Below, one piece after another: positions 30,357-40,495 of a stretch of 64,000 nt of DNA. A program made the position numbers and the translations under genes. Source of the DNA: an uncultured Leifsonia sp. (GTDB taxonomy: Bacteria; Actinomycetota; Actinomycetes; Actinomycetales; Microbacteriaceae); contig NZ_CAMFLC010000001.1 in NCBI RefSeq assembly GCF_945957465.1, positions 1-64,000 of the forward strand, given 5' to 3'. Under the pieces are notes generated by a model that was not told the DNA's origin, did no database searches, and saw only the letters and a program-made list of their open reading frames with translations. Position 1 is the first letter of the stretch; every line of letters starts with the position of its first letter.

Positions 30357-32887
30357 GTTCCTCCTCGTCCGTAACCAGGATACGGGCGACCACCGGCACT
30401 CTCCGCAGGCGCGGTCCGGGCCGCGGGCTCGGTCTGAGTCACGGGGTGCTCGACCCACACGACCGGACCGGCTTCGGACGGCGACACCAGCAGCATGCCC
30501 GACCGGTCGGTGCGCGCCACCGCTGCTCCGCTTTCCTGCAGCATCGTGAGCGCCTTGCGTGTCGGGTGACCGTACCCGTTCTCGGCGCCGACGGAGAGGA
30601 GCGCGAGCCGGGCGTGCAGGCTGTCGTAGAGCGTGGCGCTCTGATCGGCCGACCCGTGATGGGCGACCTTGACGACATCGACGCGGGCCGCGGCCCCGGC
30701 CGGCGCTGAGGCGACGAGGGCTTCCTGCTCGCGCTCCCCGAGATCGCCGAGGAACAGCGCGCTGAGTGTTCTGCTCTGGGCGCGCACGACCAGGCTGCCT
30801 GCATTCCCGCTGAGCTGAGAGGCGCCGGGCGCGGCGGCGGGAGGCCAGACGATCCGCCATCCGATACCGCCGAGTTCGCCCGACATCCCCTCGTGCCCGT
30901 GCTCGACACGGAGGCCCGCCGCTGCCAGGCGTTGCAGGAGCGCCCGGTCGGCGGCGCGGTCGGGTTCGCCGACGATGACCCGGTCGGTCCGTTGGATCAC
31001 GGCATCCACCCCGCCGGCGTGATCGGCGTCGTAATGGGTCAAGAGCACCCACTCGAGACGCCTGAGGCCGAGGGCGTCCAAGCAGGCGGTCACCGCTTCG
31101 GGGCGCCGCCCCACGTCGATGAGGGCCGCTCGGTCGCCGTCGCGCAGCACGAGCGCGTCGCCCTGACCGACGTCGCACGCTGCGATCAGCCAGGCATCGG
31201 GTCTGCTGAGCGCTCGCCCGAGTTCTGCGCCGCCGAGGGAGCCCACGTAGACCACGCCGCCCCCGACGAGCGCGATCGCCGCCGACGAAGCGAACACGCG
31301 CGGCACTCTGCGGCGCGATGCCACGAGCGCGACGGCGACCAGCACCAGCACGCAGAGCACGACGCCGGGCATCCCCTCCGGCCACGGCAACGCGGCCCCG
31401 GGCAGGCCGGCCGCGAACCGCGCGACCAGGGCGATCCATGCCGACGGGACCCAGGCGACCCAGACCACCAGCTGACCCACGGCAGGAGCCCAGGGAAGCA
31501 GGAGGCACGCCACGCAGCCGAGCACCGTGGCGACGGGTGCGGCCGGCTCAGCGACGAGGTTCGCCGGGACGCCGAACAACGGCAGCGTGGGCGTCAGCAG
31601 GATGAGCACCGGCTGACAGGCGAGCTGCGCTGCGGTCGGCACAGCGAGGGCCAGCGCGATGCCCGGGGGCAGCCAGCGCGACAGAGCGGCCGTCAGCGGC
31701 CGGGCGAGCAGCAGCAGACCGGCGGTCGCGAGAGCCGAGAGCGCGAAGCCGTAGTCACGTGACAGCCAGGGGTCATGGACGAGCAGCACGATCACCGCCA
31801 GGAACAGCGCAGGCAGCCCGTCCGCGACCCGGCCTCGCGCAAGCCCGACGAGCACGACCGCCGCCATCGCCGCGGCGCGCAGGACGCTGGCGCCTGGGCC
31901 GACGAGGGCGACGAAAGCGGCGAGTGCGGCAGCGGCCGTCGCGATGCGCGCCCGGCGCCCGAGGCCGACGCCGCGCGCCAGCAGGAACATCAGCCCCGTG
32001 ACCAGCGCGCAGTTCGCTCCGGATACGGCGGTCAGGTGGCTGAGCGCGGATGCCTTCATGGCGTCGTCGAGGTCGGCCTGGACCGCGGTCTCGTCGCCGA
32101 TCGCGAGCCCGGGAAGCAGGTCGCCGCCGTCGCCCGGCGTCACCGCTGCCGCCGTCGCGAACGCGCTCCGCACCGGCACCGCCCAGGCCAGCCACACCGG
32201 CGGCGGTTCGCGGACCTCCGGGGTCGCCGTGGCGAGAAGGGTGAACGTAGTCGCCTCGCCCGGGTCGTTCGAGCGGACGGACACGAGTGCCGTGATGACC
32301 GCGCCGAGCGGATACGCCTGCACCGCGCGCGCATCGCCCGGCACGACGAGCGATCCCGGCACTCCGCCACCGACCTGCTCGGGCCGGCGCCGTGCGGCCA
32401 TGGCCGGGCCGTCTCCGGTCTCGGCCGTGACCGTGGTTCCCCGCAGCCGCCAGCGCTCGACGCCGTCGAACCCGGCGCCGGACCGCCGCGGCGAACTCTC
32501 CACCCGGACGGCGACCTCGACGCTCCGATGCTCCCGCACCGCGGCCTCTAGTTGTGCATCCGTTCGCTGCGGCGCCTGCACGGCGATCACGGTGGCCCCG
32601 AGCGCTGCCACCGCGAGGGCCACTGCGACCGTCGCATACCCACCGCCGCGCCGGAAACGGTGCGGTCCGGCCCCGATGCGGCGACCCCGCCGCGCCTCGC
32701 CGCGCCGTCCCTGCCGAACGGGCGCGCCGCTCCGGCGGCTGACGCGTCGGGAGGCGCAGGCCAGGGCGGCGATCGCGAGTACCGCCGCGCAGAGCGCGAC
32801 CGCCGGCATGGCGGCACTCACGCCGATCCCGATGCCGCAGCACAGCCACAGGGCCGCCGCTGGGCCGGCCAGGCGAAGATCGGGCAT
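29447..32887 (-). CDS. ComEC/Rec2 family competence protein; recognisable protein ends near 30420 but the frame stays open to 29447 across holA
   Basis: Competence TM domain (HLTAVSGANCALVTGLMFLL), metallo-beta-lactamase-like domain (LLTHYDADHAGGVDAV, VDVVKVAHHGSADQS); start overlaps comEA stop (TGATG). Confidence 0.8.
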   Translation of the reverse strand: MPDLRLAGPAAALWLCCGIGIGVSAAMPAVALCAAVLAIAALACASRRVSRRSGAPVRQGRRGEARRGRRIGAGPHRFRRGGGYATVAVALAVAALGATVIAVQAPQRTDAQLEAAVREHRSVEVAVRVESSPRRSGAGFDGVERWRLRGTTVTAETGDGPAMAARRRPEQVGGGVPGSLVVPGDARAVQAYPLGAVITALVSVRSNDPGEATTFTLLATATPEVREPPPVWLAWAVPVRSAFATAAAVTPGDGGDLLPGLAIGDETAVQADLDDAMKASALSHLTAVSGANCALVTGLMFLLARGVGLGRRARIATAAAALAAFVALVGPGASVLRAAAMAAVVLVGLARGRVADGLPALFLAVIVLLVHDPWLSRDYGFALSALATAGLLLLARPLTAALSRWLPPGIALALAVPTAAQLACQPVLILLTPTLPLFGVPANLVAEPAAPVATVLGCVACLLLPWAPAVGQLVVWVAWVPSAWIALVARFAAGLPGAALPWPEGMPGVVLCVLVLVAVALVASRRRVPRVFASSAAIALVGGGVVYVGSLGGAELGRALSRPDAWLIAACDVGQGDALVLRDGDRAALIDVGRRPEAVTACLDALGLRRLEWVLLTHYDADHAGGVDAVIQRTDRVIVGEPDRAADRALLQRLAAAGLRVEHGHEGMSGELGGIGWRIVWPPAAAPGASQLSGNAGSLVVRAQSRTLSALFLGDLGEREQEALVASAPAGAAARVDVVKVAHHGSADQSATLYDSLHARLALLSVGAENGYGHPTRKALTMLQESGAAVARTDRSGMLLVSPSEAGPVVWVEHPVTQTEPAARTAPAESAGGRPYPGYGRGGTWRHEATAGAARAGAQARQRRRARFLSSPGTRSVRPPWCWYRERKASSPSAPRGCCATLSSRRIPAWRSATSRRPTTRRGSCSPSRAPPCSASRDSSESMGSRRPGTASSPTCSITSPLRPTEPWSYSGMPAGCAARSCSTRSGRAPVVASRWSAPSSRRMPRSTSSRSRSSRRQAVASHRAPCGRSPPRSPTTSPSSPQPVSSCSPTRRNRSPKPLSTSTTEAGSRPTRSRSPTRPSPDVTARRWSRCAMRSRPAPIRCRWWRRSPASSARWPSCRAHGAAQASWRSSSGLRRGRSTARAAT

Positions 32888-33570
32888 CAGACAGTCACCC
32901 TGTCCTTGAGCCCGTCGAAGATCTTGTCTCCGACACCCGTCACGTTCCGAAGGTCGGTGACGGCCGCGAAGCGCCCGTTCGCCTCCCGCCACTCGATGAT
33001 GCGCTGCGCGAGCGCCGGACCGATCCGCGGCAGGGTCTCGAGTTGCGCGGCGGTCGCCCGGTTCAGATCGACGAGACCACCCGCGCCTGCGCTGCCCGGT
33101 GCGGCCTCCGACACGGAACCGTTCGCCGGGGCTGCTTCACCGAGGACCGGAACGCGAAGCTGCTCGCCGTCCTGCACCGGTCGCGCGAGGTTCACTCCCC
33201 CGGGATCGGCCGATTCGGCGAACCCTCCGGCCGCCTCCACCGCGTCGACCACGCGAGAACCGGCCGGGACGCGGATCAGCCCCGGCCGGGCGACCGCTCC
33301 GGAGACGTGGACATAGAGCTCGTCCGCTGCCGGACCGGAGCCACCGGGAGAACCCGACGCACCCGGAGAACCCGACGCACCCGGAGAGGCTGAGGCGCCC
33401 GGCGACCCCGACGAGCCGGCCGACGGCAGATCGATCGTGCGACCGCCCGTCATCCCCGACACCACTGCGGCGACGACGAAGGCCGCGATCAGCAACACGG
33501 TCGCCGCCCCGACGCCGACTCGCACGGTGCGTGACAGCACACGCTCTGCACCCTCCGCTCGATGTCGCAT
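32887..33570 (-). CDS. ComEA family DNA-binding protein (SLBB + helix-hairpin-helix) with collagen-like linker
   Basis: LYVHVSGAVARPGLIRVPAGSRVVDAVEAAGG SLBB; VDLNRATAAQLETLPRIGPALAQRIIEWREANGRF HhH. Confidence 0.92.
   Translation of the reverse strand: MRHRAEGAERVLSRTVRVGVGAATVLLIAAFVVAAVVSGMTGGRTIDLPSAGSSGSPGASASPGASGSPGASGSPGGSGPAADELYVHVSGAVARPGLIRVPAGSRVVDAVEAAGGFAESADPGGVNLARPVQDGEQLRVPVLGEAAPANGSVSEAAPGSAGAGGLVDLNRATAAQLETLPRIGPALAQRIIEWREANGRFAAVTDLRNVTGVGDKIFDGLKDRVTV
33340..33410. repeat. About 18-bp tandem repeats encoding the GSPGAS collagen-like linker of ComEA
   Basis: CCCGACGCACCCGGAGAA repeated with minor variation. Confidence 0.7.
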
Positions 33571-33632
33571 TCCCCCACGCTAGGGACGCGGAGTGCTCGG
33601 CTCCGCCGCGCGCCGGCAACCGGTGGACAACG

Positions 33633-33667
33633 CGAACGGCGGTCCTCCTGGGGAGGACCGCCGTTCG
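33633..33667. terminator. leuS terminator hairpin
   Basis: 15-bp perfect stem CGAACGGCGGTCCTC - CTGGG - GAGGACCGCCGTTCG. Confidence 0.85.
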
Positions 33668-33683
33668 AAGGTGAGGACGCGGC

Positions 33684-36272
33684 TCAGCCGCGCGTCGCGA
33701 TGTTGACCAGGCGCGGTGCGCGCACGATCACGTTGACGATCTCGCGGTCACCGACCGACCGGGTGACGGCCTCGGAACCGCGCGCCAGCGCCTCCAACTC
33801 GTCCGTGGAGATCTTCGGCGAGACCTCCACACGGTCGCGGACCTTGCCGTCGACCTGGAACACCGCGACCACGGCCTCCTCGATCAGCAGCGTCGGGTCG
33901 GCCTTGCGCCAAGGCACCAGCGCGACGGATGGCTCGTAGCCCAGCTTCTGCCACATGTCCTCCGCCGTGTAAGGCGCGAACAGGTTCAGGGCCATGGCGG
34001 TCACCTCGGCGGCCTCGCGCACCGCCGCATCGCCCGGGCCCGGCACGCCGTCGATGGCCTTGCGGGTGGCGTTCACCAGCTCCATCAGGCGCGCGACGAC
34101 GACGTTGAACTTGAACGCCTCCACCAGACCCGGCGCGTCGGCCAGGAAACGGTGCGTGACGCGCCGCAGAGCCGGATCCCCCGACTTCCAGACCACGTCA
34201 GGCGCACTCGTCACGTCGTGCGCGACGCGCCAGGCGCGCGCCAGGAACTTCGCGCTCCCCGCCGGCGACACATCGGCCCAGTCGATGTCGTCCTCCGGCG
34301 GGCCGGCGAACGCCATGGTCAGACGCACCGCATCGACCCCGTGCTCGTCCAGCTGCTCGGACAGCTTCACCAGGTTGCCGCGCGATTTGCTCATCGCGGA
34401 ACCGTCCATGAGGACCAGACCTTGGTTGAGCAGCGCCGTGAACGGCTCGGTGAAGCTGATCGAGCCCATGTCGAACAGCACCTTGGTGATGAACCGGGCG
34501 TACAGCAGGTGCAGGATCGCGTGGGTCACGCCGCCGACGTACTGGTCGACGGGCGCCCACTTCTCGGCCTCCTTGGGGTCGAACGCCTGGGTGGAGTCGT
34601 TCGGGTTCAGGAAGCGCAGGAAGTACCAGGAGCTGTCGACGAAAGTGTCCATCGTGTCGGTGTCCCGCTTGGCGGGGCCGCCGCAGCTGGGGCAGGAGAC
34701 GTTGACCCAGTCGGTCGCACCGCCCAACGGGCTGGTGCCCTTCGGCTGCAGGTCCAGACCCTCGGCGGAGGGCAGCAGCACGGGCAGCTCGGAATCGGGC
34801 ACCCGGACCTCACCGCACTGCTCGCAGTGGATGATCGGGATCGGCGTGCCCCAATAGCGCTGACGGGAGATCAGCCAGTCGCGCAGCCGGAAGTTCTTGG
34901 CCGGTGCGCCCAGGCCAGAGGCCTGCAGGGCCTCCGTGACGCGCCGGATGGCGTTCGACTTGCTCAGACCGTCGAACGGGCCCGAGTTGATCAGCCGGCC
35001 CTCACCGGTCAGCGCGACCCCGGTCTCGGACGGGTTCTCCAGCGGAGCGTCGTCGGGCAGGATCGGCTCACCGGTGACCGGATCGGTGTGGATGACCGGG
35101 ATGGCGCCGGTGACCGGCTGCGTGGTGTCCACGACGATCCGCACCGGCAGGTCGAAGGCGCGGGCGAAGTCCAGGTCGCGCTGGTCGTGCGCGGGCACGG
35201 CCATGATCGCGCCATGACCGTAGTCGCTCAGCACGTAGTCGGCCGCCCAGATCGGGATGCGCTCGCCCGTCAGCGGGTTGACCGCGTGACGTTCCAGGAA
35301 CACGCCGGTCTTCTCGCGGTCGGTGCTCAGGCGGTCCATCTCGGTGGTGCCGCGCACGGTCTCCAGGTACTGGTCGAAGCGCGCGCGGACCGCCGGGCGG
35401 GCGTCGGCCACCAGCTCGGCGGCCAGGTCGGAGTCGGGTGCGACCACCATGAAGGTCACGCCGTACAGCGTGTCGGGGCGCGTCGTGTAGACCGTGACCG
35501 GCTCGTCGCGGCCCTCGATGGTGAACTGCACGTCGGCTCCGGTGGAGCGGCCGATCCAGTTGCGCTGCATCGACAGCACCTTCGCGGGCCACGCGCCCTC
35601 CAGCTGGTTCAGGTCGTCCAGCAGGCGATCGGCGTAATCGGTGATCCGGAAGTACCACTGGGTCAGCTTCTTCTTGGTGACCAGATTGTCGCAGCGCTCG
35701 CACCGGCCGTTGACGACCTGCTCGTTGGCCAGAACGGTCTGGTCGAAGGGACACCAGTTGACCTGCGAGGCCTTGCGGTAGGCCAGGCCCTTCTCGTGGA
35801 GCTTCAGGAACAGCCACTGGTTCCAGCGGTAGTAGCCGGGATCGCTCGTCTGCAGCACGCGGTCCCAGTCGAAGCTGGGCGCGTAGCGGCGCATGGAGGC
35901 CTTCTGCTGGGCGATGTTGTCGTTGGTCCAGCCCGCGGGGTCCAGCCCGCGCTTGATCGCCGCGTTCTCGGCGGGCAGGCCGAAGGAGTCCCAGCCGATG
36001 GGGTGCAGCACGTTGAAGCCCTGGTGCCGCCAGTAGCGGGCGACCACGTCGCCCAGCGCGTAGGCCTCCGCATGACCCATGTGCAGGTCGCCGGAGGGGT
36101 ACGGGAACATGTCGAGCACGTACTTGCGCGGCCGCTTGTCGTCGGGGTCGGCTGTGGAGAACGGCTTCAGCTCGTCCCAGACCGGAAGCCACTTGTTCTG
36201 GATCTCGGCGAAGTCGTAGTGCGCTCCGGCCTCGCGGACCGGTGTTGTCGCTGAATCGTGCTCGTGTGCCAC
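33684..36272 (-). CDS. leuS: Leucyl-tRNA synthetase
   Basis: [26 protein letters not shown] (HIGH-like), SAMSKSRGN (KMSKS). Confidence 0.97.
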   Translation of the reverse strand: MAHEHDSATTPVREAGAHYDFAEIQNKWLPVWDELKPFSTADPDDKRPRKYVLDMFPYPSGDLHMGHAEAYALGDVVARYWRHQGFNVLHPIGWDSFGLPAENAAIKRGLDPAGWTNDNIAQQKASMRRYAPSFDWDRVLQTSDPGYYRWNQWLFLKLHEKGLAYRKASQVNWCPFDQTVLANEQVVNGRCERCDNLVTKKKLTQWYFRITDYADRLLDDLNQLEGAWPAKVLSMQRNWIGRSTGADVQFTIEGRDEPVTVYTTRPDTLYGVTFMVVAPDSDLAAELVADARPAVRARFDQYLETVRGTTEMDRLSTDREKTGVFLERHAVNPLTGERIPIWAADYVLSDYGHGAIMAVPAHDQRDLDFARAFDLPVRIVVDTTQPVTGAIPVIHTDPVTGEPILPDDAPLENPSETGVALTGEGRLINSGPFDGLSKSNAIRRVTEALQASGLGAPAKNFRLRDWLISRQRYWGTPIPIIHCEQCGEVRVPDSELPVLLPSAEGLDLQPKGTSPLGGATDWVNVSCPSCGGPAKRDTDTMDTFVDSSWYFLRFLNPNDSTQAFDPKEAEKWAPVDQYVGGVTHAILHLLYARFITKVLFDMGSISFTEPFTALLNQGLVLMDGSAMSKSRGNLVKLSEQLDEHGVDAVRLTMAFAGPPEDDIDWADVSPAGSAKFLARAWRVAHDVTSAPDVVWKSGDPALRRVTHRFLADAPGLVEAFKFNVVVARLMELVNATRKAIDGVPGPGDAAVREAAEVTAMALNLFAPYTAEDMWQKLGYEPSVALVPWRKADPTLLIEEAVVAVFQVDGKVRDRVEVSPKISTDELEALARGSEAVTRSVGDREIVNVIVRAPRLVNIATRG

Positions 36273-36355
36273 TGGACTCTCTCTCGGATGTCGCCGCGGC
36301 CGGACCGGCCTCGCGGCGAGAAGACGTCGGGCACGCGGCCCGAGCTTCCAGAGTA

Positions 36356-37795
36356 CTAAACGTTCGAGCCTTCCGATCCGTTCCCTGGGAGCCGGCGGGG
36401 AGATCGCAGACCGGCGGCTCGGAGGAGCGCGTCGGCCTTCACGCGCACCTCGTCCAGCTCCTCCTCGGGCACCGACAGCGCCGTGATACCGCCTCCTGCG
36501 CCGATCGTGACGGTGTCGCCGCGAAATCGCAGGCTGCGGATCACCATGGCCAGGTCTGCGGAGCCGTCGAGGCCCAGCACTCCGAAGCAGCCTGCATAGA
36601 CCCCCCGCGGTCCTCCTTCGAGAGCGGCGAGGATGGCCATCGCGGAGAGCTTCGGGGCACCCGTCATCGAACCGGCCGGAAACGCCGCGGTCAGCGCGTC
36701 GACCGCCCCGAGACCGGGTCGCAGCGTGCCCTCGACCGTGCTCACCAACTGATGGACCTGTGCGTAGCTCTCGACCTCGAGCAGGTGCCGGACCCCGACA
36801 CTGCCGGTGACGCTGACCCGGCCGAGGTCGTTGCGCATGAGGTCGACGATCATGACGTTCTCGGCGCGCTCCTTCTCGCTGGCCTCCAGCTCGGCGCGGA
36901 GGCGCAGATCGTCCGCGAGCGTCGCGCCGCGCGGCCTCGTGCCTTTGATCGGCTTGGTGCGGACGCCGCCTTCTGCCGTCACGAGGAGGAACTGCTCGGG
37001 CGACGAACTCACCAGGGTCTCGCCTGCGATCCGGAGGAAGCCCGCGTGATGCGCGGGGCTGCTGCGACGCAGTCGGAGATGGACGGCCAGCGGGTCGGCA
37101 CGGGCGGCGGCCGTCGCGGTGTTGGTCAGGCACAGCTGGTAGGCGTCTCCGGCGCGGATGGCCTCCTGGCAGGCGGCGATCATGGCGAGGTAGGCGTCGT
37201 CGTTGTGTCGCCACGAGACCTCCACGGCGTCGTCGGGACCCGCGACGGGATTCGCCTGCTCGTAGGCCTCCGCCGCGCCCGCGGCGGTGGCGAGCGTGGT
37301 CGCCGCCTGCGCGAGCCAGCCACCGTCGTCCGTCGCGTCGACGACCGTGACCGAGCCGTCGGAATGGTCGAACGCGATCAGCCGGTCGACGAGGAGGAAC
37401 GCCGCGTCAGCACCGTCACCCGCGTGGAACGGCACCCCCAGCGCCGCGGCGCCGGCCTCGTAACCGAGCCAGCCCGTCCAGCCGAGCGGGAAGCCCGCAG
37501 TGTCGGACGGGATCGCGGTCGCGTCGCGCAGAGCCTCCACGATCGTGCCCGGGCGCGCGTCGGCGTCGTCCGTGACGGTGCCCGCGGAGACGGACGCGGT
37601 GATCAGACGGCTGCCCGTTCCGAGGAAGCTGCGACCGGACTCGGCGCCCGGTCCCGCGTCGAGCCAGACGGCCGGGCCGTGGGCACGCCCGCCGTCCGCT
37701 CCCGCCGCGAACAGCGCCACGAAGGCGTCGGCGGGGTCCGCGACGGTGTCGAGCCGGCGCGTGCGCGGTGGGAGGAGCACCGCACCAGTCTGCAC
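36356..37795 (-). CDS. pabB: Chorismate-binding protein, aminodeoxychorismate synthase component I-like
   Basis: [51 protein letters not shown]. Confidence 0.88.
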   Translation of the reverse strand: MQTGAVLLPPRTRRLDTVADPADAFVALFAAGADGGRAHGPAVWLDAGPGAESGRSFLGTGSRLITASVSAGTVTDDADARPGTIVEALRDATAIPSDTAGFPLGWTGWLGYEAGAAALGVPFHAGDGADAAFLLVDRLIAFDHSDGSVTVVDATDDGGWLAQAATTLATAAGAAEAYEQANPVAGPDDAVEVSWRHNDDAYLAMIAACQEAIRAGDAYQLCLTNTATAAARADPLAVHLRLRRSSPAHHAGFLRIAGETLVSSSPEQFLLVTAEGGVRTKPIKGTRPRGATLADDLRLRAELEASEKERAENVMIVDLMRNDLGRVSVTGSVGVRHLLEVESYAQVHQLVSTVEGTLRPGLGAVDALTAAFPAGSMTGAPKLSAMAILAALEGGPRGVYAGCFGVLGLDGSADLAMVIRSLRFRGDTVTIGAGGGITALSVPEEELDEVRVKADALLRAAGLRSPRRLPGNGSEGSNV

Positions 37796-37864
37796 CAGGG
37801 CGGGGTCCCGAGCGGCCGGTCGCCAGCGGCGAGTGCATCAGGGCGAGTGCACTAGCCTGGGCGG

Positions 37865-38650
37865 ATGGACGCGACGGCCACCCTTCTCGACTGGGCGGGT
37901 GACGCGCTCGTCGTGCGTGACGACTGCGAGATCGTGGAGACCGAGCTGCTCGCTGCCGATTCGTTCCTCGTCGCCGCGGGCCGGGCGCTCGCGCTCGGGT
38001 TGCACCGCGAGCGATTCGCCGAGACCGCCGCGTTGCAGGGCTTCGCGCACCGCGCGGAGCTCGACGCCTTCTGGGAGGCCGGGGTCGCCCTCCTCCCCGA
38101 GGAAGGCCGCTGGTTCCCGCGCTTCGAGCTCGTGCGTGCCCGGGGCGCGCTGCGGCTCCGCTTCCGACAGCGGACGGCTCCCCCGCTCGGGGCCGACCTG
38201 GTGGTCGCCACGGCCGCCTCGGACCCGCGTCGGGTGCCGCACCTCAAGGGGCCGGACATCGACCGCTTGAACGCCCTGCGGCAGCGGGCCCAGCGCGACG
38301 GCGCGCAGGAGGCGGTGCTGCTCGACGAGGGCCGCGTGACCGACGGGACTACCACGGCACTCCTGTGGTGGCGCGGCGAGACGCTGTGCGCACCGCCCTT
38401 CGAACTGGCGCGGGTCGACAGCGTGTCGGCACGGACGGTGCGCGGCATCGCGGCGGCGCTCGGCGTGCCGGTGGAGGAGGAGGCGGTTCGCCCGGCCGAG
38501 CTCGAGGGCACGACCCTGTGGGCGGTCAACGCGCTCCACGGCATCCGCGACGTGACCGTCTGGGTCGACGGCCCCGCGCTCGGCCACGAGCCGGCGCGCA
38601 CCGCCGCCTGGCGCGCCCGGTGCGCTGCTCTCGCGCGCCCACTGCGCTGA
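37865..38650 (+). CDS. Aminotransferase class IV (aminodeoxychorismate lyase/PabC-like)
   Basis: LDEGRVTDGTTTALLWWRGETLCAPPF...ARTVRGIAAALGVPVEEEAV; divergent from pabB. Confidence 0.8.
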   Translation: MDATATLLDWAGDALVVRDDCEIVETELLAADSFLVAAGRALALGLHRERFAETAALQGFAHRAELDAFWEAGVALLPEEGRWFPRFELVRARGALRLRFRQRTAPPLGADLVVATAASDPRRVPHLKGPDIDRLNALRQRAQRDGAQEAVLLDEGRVTDGTTTALLWWRGETLCAPPFELARVDSVSARTVRGIAAALGVPVEEEAVRPAELEGTTLWAVNALHGIRDVTVWVDGPALGHEPARTAAWRARCAALARPLR

Positions 38651-38681
38651 GGGCGACAGCCGGGCCCGACACGCCGTCCGA

Positions 38682-38697
38682 CGCGCCGTGCGGCGCG
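38682..38697. terminator. Small hairpin between convergent pabC-like and cydC
   Basis: CGCGCCG-TG-CGGCGCG. Confidence 0.35.
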
Positions 38698-38743
38698 CCG
38701 CCTCGGCGGCGAATCGGGACGAGTCGGTCGAGCGGGGCGGCGG

Positions 38744-40495
38744 CTACGCGACCAGGGTGCCGTCCTCCAGGTGGAGGCGGCGGGTGACCAGCGGGTCCGC
38801 GACGTCGAGGTGGGAGATCAGCACGACGGTGCGGCCGTCATCGGCGGCCGTGCGGAGGATGTCGTGCACGATGCGGCCGGCGACGGCGGCATCCACGTTG
38901 GCCGTCGGCTCGTCGACGACGAGCACCGGGAAGTCGGCCAGCAGGGCGCGCGCGAGCGCGATCCGTTGCGCCTGGCCCCCCGACACCAGGGCGCCGCGTT
39001 CGCCGACCGGAGTGCCGAGTCCGCCGCGGGAGCGCGTCCACTCCCCCAGACCGACGCGCTCCAGGACCGCCAGCAGCTCGTCGTCGGTCGCCGTGTCGCG
39101 CGCGAAGAGCAGGTTCTGCCGGAGGTCGGAGTCGAACAGGTAGGGGCTCTGCTCCACGAGCCCCACGACGCGGCGCACATCGTCCTGGCGGACGTCGTGC
39201 ACCTCCGTCCCATCGATCGTGTACGAGCCGTCGAGGTCCAGAAAGCGCACGAGGACATGCGCCAGAGCGGTCTTGCCCGCCCCGGTCGGCCCGGTGAGGA
39301 CCACCCGCTCGCCCGCGCGGAGGTCGAGCGCGACGTCCCGGAGCACGGGCGACGACGACCCCGGCCACTGCGCACGCGCCAGGCGCACGCGGAGATCGGG
39401 GACGCCAGGGACCGCGAGCCCGGCGGCCGACGCGGTGTCCACCGGCACCCCCTCGGGCACGGTCGCCGGCACGGTGTCGGCGATCCGCTCGGCGCTGGCT
39501 CTCACGCGTCGCCACGCGCCGAACGCCAGCGGCAGCGAACCGAACACCTCGAAGACGGCCAGCGGCAGGAGGGCGACCACGGCGAGGGACGGGCCGTCGA
39601 GCCGCCCCTCCCGCAGTGCGGGAATCCCCGAAACCAGGCCGAGCACGGTCGCGAGACCCGCGAACAGCGACACGGCTCCGGCGGTGAGGCCCAGCCCTGC
39701 GGCGCGCGTGCGCATCGCACCGGTCAGGCGGGCGGAGGCGGCCCGGACCCGGGCACCGGCCGACTCCAGTGCGTCGAAGGCGACGAGCACGTCGAGGTTC
39801 GTCACGAGGTCGTTCACCGACGCCGCCACCTCCGCCCGCAGCGGGGCGACCCCGCGCTCGGAGGCGCCGGCAGCCCACCGGTTCACGAGCACGCCGACGA
39901 CGAACGCCGCGGCCAGGACGACGAGCAGGGCGACACCGGCCGCGGGGAGGAGCAGGAACGTCCCGACCACTCCGGCGAGAACGACGATCCCCGCGGAGAC
40001 CAGGGGCTGGACGACGCGCAGCGCGAAATCCGGGAGCTCGTCGACGTCGTCCGCCAGGCGCGAGAGCAGTTCCCCGCCGCGAGCGCGGTCATCACGCCGG
40101 CCGTCGGCGCCGCGCCGGGCTCCGATGCCGTCGGGCCCGAGCGGCACCAGCCGTGCGAAGAGGTCGGCGCGGATGGCGCCCAGGCGTCCGAAGGCGGCAT
40201 CGTGCCCGGCGAGGCGCTCCAGGTAGCGGAAGAAGGCGCGCCCGAGCGCGAACGCGCGGACCCCGACCACCGCCAGCGAGATGTACATGAGCGCCGGCTG
40301 CTCGGCGGCGCGCGTGATCAGCCACGCCGAGACCCCGAGCAGCGCGACAGCGCAGGCCCCGCTCAGTGCCCCGAAGGCGATGGCCACCCAGAGCCGGCGG
40401 GCGGGCGGCAGCGCGAGGCGCAGGATGCGGCGGGTCTGCTCGCGCATCTCGGGGACCGGCGTCGCTCCGGGCGCGGCGGGCTCAGCGAGCGACAC
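38744..40495 (-). CDS. cydC: Thiol reductant ABC exporter subunit CydC
   Basis: ABC TM domain + GPTGAGKTALAHVL, LVSGGQAQRIALARALLADFPVLVVDEPTANVD; follows cydABD. Confidence 0.92.
   Translation of the reverse strand: MSLAEPAAPGATPVPEMREQTRRILRLALPPARRLWVAIAFGALSGACAVALLGVSAWLITRAAEQPALMYISLAVVGVRAFALGRAFFRYLERLAGHDAAFGRLGAIRADLFARLVPLGPDGIGARRGADGRRDDRARGGELLSRLADDVDELPDFALRVVQPLVSAGIVVLAGVVGTFLLLPAAGVALLVVLAAAFVVGVLVNRWAAGASERGVAPLRAEVAASVNDLVTNLDVLVAFDALESAGARVRAASARLTGAMRTRAAGLGLTAGAVSLFAGLATVLGLVSGIPALREGRLDGPSLAVVALLPLAVFEVFGSLPLAFGAWRRVRASAERIADTVPATVPEGVPVDTASAAGLAVPGVPDLRVRLARAQWPGSSSPVLRDVALDLRAGERVVLTGPTGAGKTALAHVLVRFLDLDGSYTIDGTEVHDVRQDDVRRVVGLVEQSPYLFDSDLRQNLLFARDTATDDELLAVLERVGLGEWTRSRGGLGTPVGERGALVSGGQAQRIALARALLADFPVLVVDEPTANVDAAVAGRIVHDILRTAADDGRTVVLISHLDVADPLVTRRLHLEDGTLVA

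Noticed and set aside
29307-31508. 733-aa extension of holA upstream through comEC
   Set aside because: Conserved HolA begins near 30356 after GAGGAGGAAC; the upstream part is an alternate frame of comEC
33340-33410. Short tandem repeats considered as a CRISPR-like array
   Set aside because: Repeats are contiguous and in-frame coding (GSPGAS), with no spacers
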